From contig NZ_AP018222.1 of assembly GCF_002368035.1 (NCBI RefSeq), positions 1,502,848 to 1,566,847 on the forward strand: a stretch of DNA of 64,000 nucleotides, given 5' to 3'. The notes under the pieces are model-generated. The model worked only from the letters and a program-made list of their open reading frames with translations, searched no databases and was not told the DNA's origin. This stretch comes from Nostoc linckia NIES-25. Its GTDB lineage: Bacteria; Cyanobacteriota; Cyanobacteriia; Cyanobacteriales; Nostocaceae. The position numbers and the translations under genes were made by a program. This document shows positions 60,111 through 64,000 of this stretch, in pieces (the stretch's first letter is position 1; every line of letters begins with the position of its first letter).

Positions 60111-61131
60111 TGTTACTTTCTTGTTTTTTTTCAACCACCCAGTTATTTAACAATATTTCAGTTTTTTGACTTTTTAATTGACGCTGATTAGTAATACTGT
60201 GAAGTAAGGCGGGCAGCATCAGAATTATGACAATTTTTAATAATAATTTTGAGCTAAAATTGATATTCTTAAATCTTGAAGAATCATTAATAAAATATCT
60301 CCATAAAAATTTAGCCGCAGTTAAAGCTTTTTTCCGATTTAAGGGTTTTTGTAAAGCTTTACAGGTAAGGTATTTATATAAATTGGCAATGCTTGTATTC
60401 CAAGTTTGGTTAAGCGCTGATGGTCTTTCTTGATATGCTCTCTCAAGCAACTGTAAGCAAGCTTTTTCTTGCCTGACAAGATTGGAAGAAACTGAATTAG
60501 CGCTAATTCGGTATAATATTTGCACAGATGGTACACATACGAATTCAAATTTAGATGCTAATCGCAGCCACATATCCCAATCCTGAGCCGCAGCTAGAGA
60601 TTCATCAAAGCCACCTAATGTCATTAAAGCTGTTCTACAAATTAAGGGATTAGAGCCATTCTCCAAAAAGTTACTTACCAATAAACTTTCATAAACATCT
60701 CCATTTAAATTAATACGCTTACCTGAAAGGACAAATTCACCATTAGCATCAATATAATCAGTCCAACTGTAAGCAACTTTAGCAGTCAAGTTTTCTTCGA
60801 GAGCTTTTAATTGAAATTCAAGTTTATTAGGTGTCCAAAGATCGTCAGCATCTAAGAAACTCACAAATTTTCCACCTGCAAGGTTTAGTCCTCTGTTGCG
60901 ACTGACATTTCCACCTGCATTTGCATAAGAAAATACTTTGATTCGTGGGTCTTGAATTTCCGTAACAATATCCAGAGTAGAATCTTGCGAACCATCATTT
61001 ATTACTATTAACTCAAAATCAGCAAAAGTTTGATTTAAAACAGAATTAATTGTATGAATAATAGTCTTTTCGCTATTATAAGCAGGTATAACTACAGAAA
61101 CTTTTGGTAATTTTTTGCTGGCATTAATCAT
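60076..61131 (-). CDS. Family 2 glycosyltransferase of the hps-like cluster
   Basis: 351 residues, GT-A fold: KVSVVIPAYNSEKTIIHTIN at the start, FELIVINDGSQDSTLDI, RNRGLNLAGGKFVSFLDADD with the metal-binding DAD, and the acceptor region GGFDESLAAAQDWDMWLRLA. The C-terminal third (about 240-330) is basic, with a hydrophobic segment LLLKIVIILMLPALLHS that may anchor it. Separated from the upstream HpsE-like gene by a single base and overlapping the pseudopilin gene downstream. By position it corresponds to the third transferase (HpsF/HpsG-like) of hps loci, but which one is unclear. Confidence 0.85.
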   Translation of the reverse strand: MINASKKLPKVSVVIPAYNSEKTIIHTINSVLNQTFADFELIVINDGSQDSTLDIVTEIQDPRIKVFSYANAGGNVSRNRGLNLAGGKFVSFLDADDLWTPNKLEFQLKALEENLTAKVAYSWTDYIDANGEFVLSGKRINLNGDVYESLLVSNFLENGSNPLICRTALMTLGGFDESLAAAQDWDMWLRLASKFEFVCVPSVQILYRISANSVSSNLVRQEKACLQLLERAYQERPSALNQTWNTSIANLYKYLTCKALQKPLNRKKALTAAKFLWRYFINDSSRFKNINFSSKLLLKIVIILMLPALLHSITNQRQLKSQKTEILLNNWVVEKKQESNNEYPGAFTISS

Positions 61132-61132
61132 T

Positions 61133-62125
61133 TTATATGGCTGCTTTATTTTTGAATAGTTTCCCTAAATTACATTTAAAATAATAAAAAGGACTTATCA
61201 TACTAGCCAAGTAAAATTGAATTTCAAAAAGTGCAATTAGATTATTTTTTAATTGTCCTTTGTATTGAACGAGGTACTGTAAGACTCGCCGTAAATTTCC
61301 TAAAACAGTTTTCACAAACACTATTGGTTTTTGCCAATTTTTAGTATTTATCAACCGAAGTTGAAAAATACACAAGCCACAGCCGCGTGCCAGATTTAGT
61401 AAGTAATCTCTTTCAAATCTCCACTTTGGTATTTGATGGTAAGTATGCATGGTAGGATTATACCAAATTTCCCACCCTGCATTATGTATAAAAAGTAATG
61501 GTTCATAGTCTTCACCTTGCACCAAAAGACCAGGTACTTTTCCACTCAAAATAGGCCGTTGTGGTACATTTTCACACCAGGCTTCTTTACGGACAATAAG
61601 TGCTGCACCAGGAGGAAGCCTTAAATTATCTGCATCAAATAAATGTGGATTTGAACCATGTTCTCTAATAGCTAGAAAAGCTTGAATTTTTTCAAAATTT
61701 TCTGGCGGCTTTACTTCAAAATCACCATGAATTTGTCCACTCCAAACACCTGCTTGAGGATATTGCAACCCAAAAGCATATCCTTCTGCTAACCAATCAG
61801 GTGCAGGTAAATTATCATCATCTAAAAATGCAATTAGCTCGCCTCTAGCTTCACGCACTGCCCGCAATCGTGCAAAAGCAGCTCCTTGCTCTTTTTCAAA
61901 GGAATATCTTAAATGACAGTTTCCATTATATAGTTTTTGGTAATTTTGGATTACTTCAGATGTATTATCAGAACTATTATTATCAATGATAAGAAGCTCC
62001 CATTTGAGATTTTCTACTCCTGTCTGAGTGAATAGCTTATCCAAAATAATAGGTAAACGGGTTGCTCCGTTATATGTAGGAATAGCTACAGTAACATCTA
62101 ATTTTTCAACTATTAATTCAGTCAT
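61133..62125 (-). CDS. HpsE-like glycosyltransferase, copy 2
   Basis: 330 residues. Same plan as the next copy: DVTVAIPTYNGATRLPIILD, LLIIDNNSSDNT, GELIAFLDDDNLPAPDWLAE with the DDD metal site, GQIHGDFEVKPPENFEKIQAF, LPPGAALIVRKEAW, GEDYEPLLFIHNAGWEIWYN, and HTYHQIPKWRFERDYLLNLA, followed by a long C-terminal helix region. By pattern it is the hormogonium-polysaccharide transferase HpsE type. It starts five bases after the stop of the first copy. The two copies share motifs throughout but differ in most other positions, so the duplication is old. Confidence 0.85.
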   Translation of the reverse strand: MTELIVEKLDVTVAIPTYNGATRLPIILDKLFTQTGVENLKWELLIIDNNSSDNTSEVIQNYQKLYNGNCHLRYSFEKEQGAAFARLRAVREARGELIAFLDDDNLPAPDWLAEGYAFGLQYPQAGVWSGQIHGDFEVKPPENFEKIQAFLAIREHGSNPHLFDADNLRLPPGAALIVRKEAWCENVPQRPILSGKVPGLLVQGEDYEPLLFIHNAGWEIWYNPTMHTYHQIPKWRFERDYLLNLARGCGLCIFQLRLINTKNWQKPIVFVKTVLGNLRRVLQYLVQYKGQLKNNLIALFEIQFYLASMISPFYYFKCNLGKLFKNKAAI

Positions 62126-62130
62126 AATAC

Positions 62131-63105
62131 CTAATATTCTGATAATTTATTTTTCAAATAACCATTTTTCCAGAGATAAAATGGACTCATTAAGCTACTT
62201 AAAAAAAGTTGCATTTCGCAAGCAGCTACTAAATCCTGTTTTAACTTAGTTCGATATTTAAGTAAATGTAAAGTGATTTTACGCAGGTCATTGAGCGTGT
62301 ATGCTAAAAAAGCGACCGGTCTATACCAAGGTTGTATATTTACCATTCTAGTTACATAACGGCTGAGTCCAATACCTCGGAAGAATGGAATTAAATAGTC
62401 TTTTTGTAATCTAGAGCTTGGTATTTTGTGAGAAATTTCCATTTCTGGGTTGTACCAAATTTCCCATCCTGCTTTTTGAATATAAGACAACATTTCTAAA
62501 TCTTCACTGGTAAGCATATTACCTTTAACTCTGCCAGTTAAAATGGACTTATCTGGTAAACTTTCTAACCAAGCTTGTTTACGGACAACCAGTCCAGCAG
62601 AAGGAGGTAGTAATCTATTTTTTGCTTCATATAATAGGGGTAGATTTCCTCGTTCTGTAATTGCTAAAAATGGGGTAATCCGCTGAAAATTTTCTGGTGG
62701 TTCTACTTCCCAGTCAGGATGAATTTGGCTACCATAAGCTCCTGCTTTGGGATATTTTTCAGCAAAACTATAAGCTGCCGCTACCCAGTTTGATATTGGG
62801 TAATTATCATCATCTAGAAAACCTATCAATCTACCTTTAGCTTCTGCCACAGCTTTTTTTCGGGCATAAGCCGCACCTTGCTTTGCTTCAAAGCAATACT
62901 TCAAAGGGTAAGGATATTGCCAATTTTGTTGATAGGCTTGAACAACTTTAGCTGTGTTGTCAGTGCTGTTGTTATCTACAACTATAATTTCCCAAGAGAA
63001 ATTTTCCGTGTGAAGTTGATTTTTTAGTCGCTCTAGTAGTTCAGGCAAACGACTTTCACCGTTGTAAGTTGGGATAGCTACAGTAAAATCTAAACAATCA
63101 GTCAT
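62131..63105 (-). CDS. HpsE-like glycosyltransferase, copy 1
   Basis: 324 residues from the ATG at 63105 (MTDCLDFTVAIPTYNGESRL). The upstream in-frame ATG at 63159 would add 18 residues not matched in copy 2, so 63105 is preferred. Motifs: IIVVDNNSTDNT, KGRLIGFLDDDNYPISNWVA, GSQIHPDWEVEPPENFQRI, LPPSAGLVVRKQAW, TSEDLEMLSYIQKAGWEIWY, and SHKIPSSRLQKDYLIPFFRG. The DDD after GFL is the expected UDP-sugar metal site. It belongs to the HpsE group linked to hormogonium polysaccharide. About 310 bases separate it from the next pseudopilin gene to the right. Confidence 0.85.
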   Translation of the reverse strand: MTDCLDFTVAIPTYNGESRLPELLERLKNQLHTENFSWEIIVVDNNSTDNTAKVVQAYQQNWQYPYPLKYCFEAKQGAAYARKKAVAEAKGRLIGFLDDDNYPISNWVAAAYSFAEKYPKAGAYGSQIHPDWEVEPPENFQRITPFLAITERGNLPLLYEAKNRLLPPSAGLVVRKQAWLESLPDKSILTGRVKGNMLTSEDLEMLSYIQKAGWEIWYNPEMEISHKIPSSRLQKDYLIPFFRGIGLSRYVTRMVNIQPWYRPVAFLAYTLNDLRKITLHLLKYRTKLKQDLVAACEMQLFLSSLMSPFYLWKNGYLKNKLSEY

Positions 63106-63415
63106 TTTGTGAAAGTTATATTTTGAGATTTTGATGCATAGGTAGGTATAATTAAACACTAAACAAAACTCTAGTCCGTAGTGAGCGGTTTATCGTTGTT
63201 CAGGATTATCAAGACTAAAGCTTTCACTACAAACTTTAAATTATTTATGTTTAGCTAATTATTTGTTCAGCGAATCCCTAATTTGTGATGCAGTAAAAAA
63301 GAAATCAAATTTATCTAATAAAAAACTACACCTGATGCTTCAATTTTGCTATCAATGTGCAGTTTTATGTTCAGTATTATTTCGTATTTTTATAAATTCA
63401 GGCTATGAAAATTGC
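63106..63415. other. Gap between the partial pseudopilin and HpsE-like genes
   Basis: AT-rich, with no gene supported. A promoter for the glycosyltransferase run could lie here, because the gap is much larger than those inside the cluster. Confidence 0.45.
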
Positions 63416-64000
63416 TTAATTACAATCGGAGTCTTTTTTTGCGACCATTGACCCTAAGAGAGTTTTCACAATGATACATCGCTTTACATTACTAGCTGAT
63501 GAAGGATTTTGGCGATTTGGGATAGCTACAGCTATTTTTATCCCAGGTGGTTCCGTTGAAGGGGGTGTAACTGTTCCAAAGTTTGCATCTGATAGAGTCC
63601 CCATATAGTCGAAGGTCATTTTTGCTGATGTACTTAAAGTGTAAGATACAGATGAACCAGCAGTATTTTCATTGCTGAGATTTGTACCTAGCAAAAATTT
63701 ATCAGAACTAACTCCAACATCTACCCCTAAAGGTTTCCATGTGCTGATGTCAGCAAAAGCCAAGTTACTACCATCAGCCTTTTTTGTAGGATAAATAGCA
63801 ACCTCTACATTTTGGGTTGTACTGTTTTTCTGAAAGCTTACACTATAGCTAAGTTTTTTCTTTTGGGCTTCTCGTTGTGCATCTTGTAGTACAGCTAAAA
63901 GAGCGTCATTAGCTTTGTTGAGCTGCTGTCGGTTGACAAAGGCAAGCCAACCAGGAGCTGCGATCGCGGCTAAAACTCCTGCCAACAGCAGTACTACAAT
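63416..64000 (-). CDS. Pseudopilin (HpsB/HpsC-like), 5' partial at window edge
   Basis: The frame is open to base 64000: IVVLLLAGVLAAIAAPGWLA continues outside the window, so the GFxxxE cleavage site and start codon are beyond the edge. The sequence after the hydrophobic stretch (NRQQLNKANDALLAVLQDAQ, REAQKKKLSYSVSFQ) parallels the pseudopilin at 59454-60110 (RQLNSSQNQLYYAIRQAQRE, AIKQKLSWQASL), so the two are paralogues. The C-terminal domain has Gly/Ser/Thr-rich strands and NVKRCIIVKTLLGSMV. A TTG at 63985 is not a believable start. Complete length is probably about 220 residues. Confidence 0.85.
   Translation of the reverse strand: MVVLLLAGVLAAIAAPGWLAFVNRQQLNKANDALLAVLQDAQREAQKKKLSYSVSFQKNSTTQNVEVAIYPTKKADGSNLAFADISTWKPLGVDVGVSSDKFLLGTNLSNENTAGSSVSYTLSTSAKMTFDYMGTLSDANFGTVTPPSTEPPGIKIAVAIPNRQNPSSASNVKRCIIVKTLLGSMVAKKDSDCN

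Overview
The window is chromosomal DNA from a filamentous, probably heterocyst-forming cyanobacterium (Nostocales; Nostoc, Tolypothrix, Calothrix or Scytonema-like). The evidence is the many HIP1 octamers (GCGATCGC), dense heptamer/octamer tandem repeats between genes, a plant-type carotenoid hydroxylase, a CyaC-type adenylate cyclase, long GAF/PAS sensor kinases, cyanobacteria-only families (DUF3119, DUF3086, DUF29) and a hormogonium-polysaccharide (hps-like) cluster. No plasmid, prophage, complete insertion sequence or CRISPR array was seen. One tRNA gene (Gly-UCC) is present.

Layout. 1-3.2 kb: the end of a membrane-anchored hypothetical protein, pyrD and an epoxide-hydrolase-like alpha/beta hydrolase. 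3.3-13.0 kb: a signalling island with a four-GAF protein carrying a degenerate kinase module, then on the opposite strand a GAF kinase, a multi-PAS hybrid kinase and a single-domain response regulator. 13.0-14.3 kb: a mobile repeat, a decayed sensor-domain gene and a small DUF2256 gene. 14.5-21.5 kb: isoaspartyl peptidase, DUF29, glmU, an HD-GYP response regulator, an MnmD-like tRNA methyltransferase and a two-domain sulfurtransferase. 21.6-25.3 kb: a secreted protein with a barrel-like C-terminus, and a FecR-domain protein with a 33-bp tandem repeat. 25.7-31.3 kb: glutathione reductase, a YqiA-like esterase, hisC, a conserved hypothetical and a GNAT acetyltransferase. 32.4-37.3 kb: cyaC, a TonB-like protein and tRNA-Gly. 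37.7-45.3 kb: M61 peptidase, pyruvate kinase, crtR, an OGFr-like protein, aroH and sppA. 46.8-50.5 kb: an envelope lipid group (mlaE-type permease, DUF3119, DUF3086, plsY). 50.7-56.1 kb: SpoIIE-type phosphatase, ftsY, nusB, DUF502. 56.5-64.0 kb: glycosyltransferases, pseudopilins and an HpsJ-like protein.

How the genes work together. Several second-messenger and phosphorelay systems occur side by side: cAMP (CyaC), probable cyclic-di-GMP turnover (HD-GYP), His-Asp relays and a PP2C-type phosphatase. The right end looks like the export and assembly locus for the polysaccharide that supports hormogonium gliding, with pseudopilins flanking two tandem HpsE-like transferases and a third family-2 transferase; it runs off the window.

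The most unusual feature is the density of small non-coding repeats. At least three families of short elements with inverted ends are present, together with a roughly 24-bp near-palindrome in four copies and long purine/pyrimidine hairpins. Intergenic-type repeat sequence has entered the reading frames of three genes (a histidine kinase, cyaC and the MnmD-like methyltransferase) without breaking the frame. Three decaying genes were reconstructed: a sensor domain, a DUF5615-like PIN protein and a TIGR04282-type glycosyltransferase.
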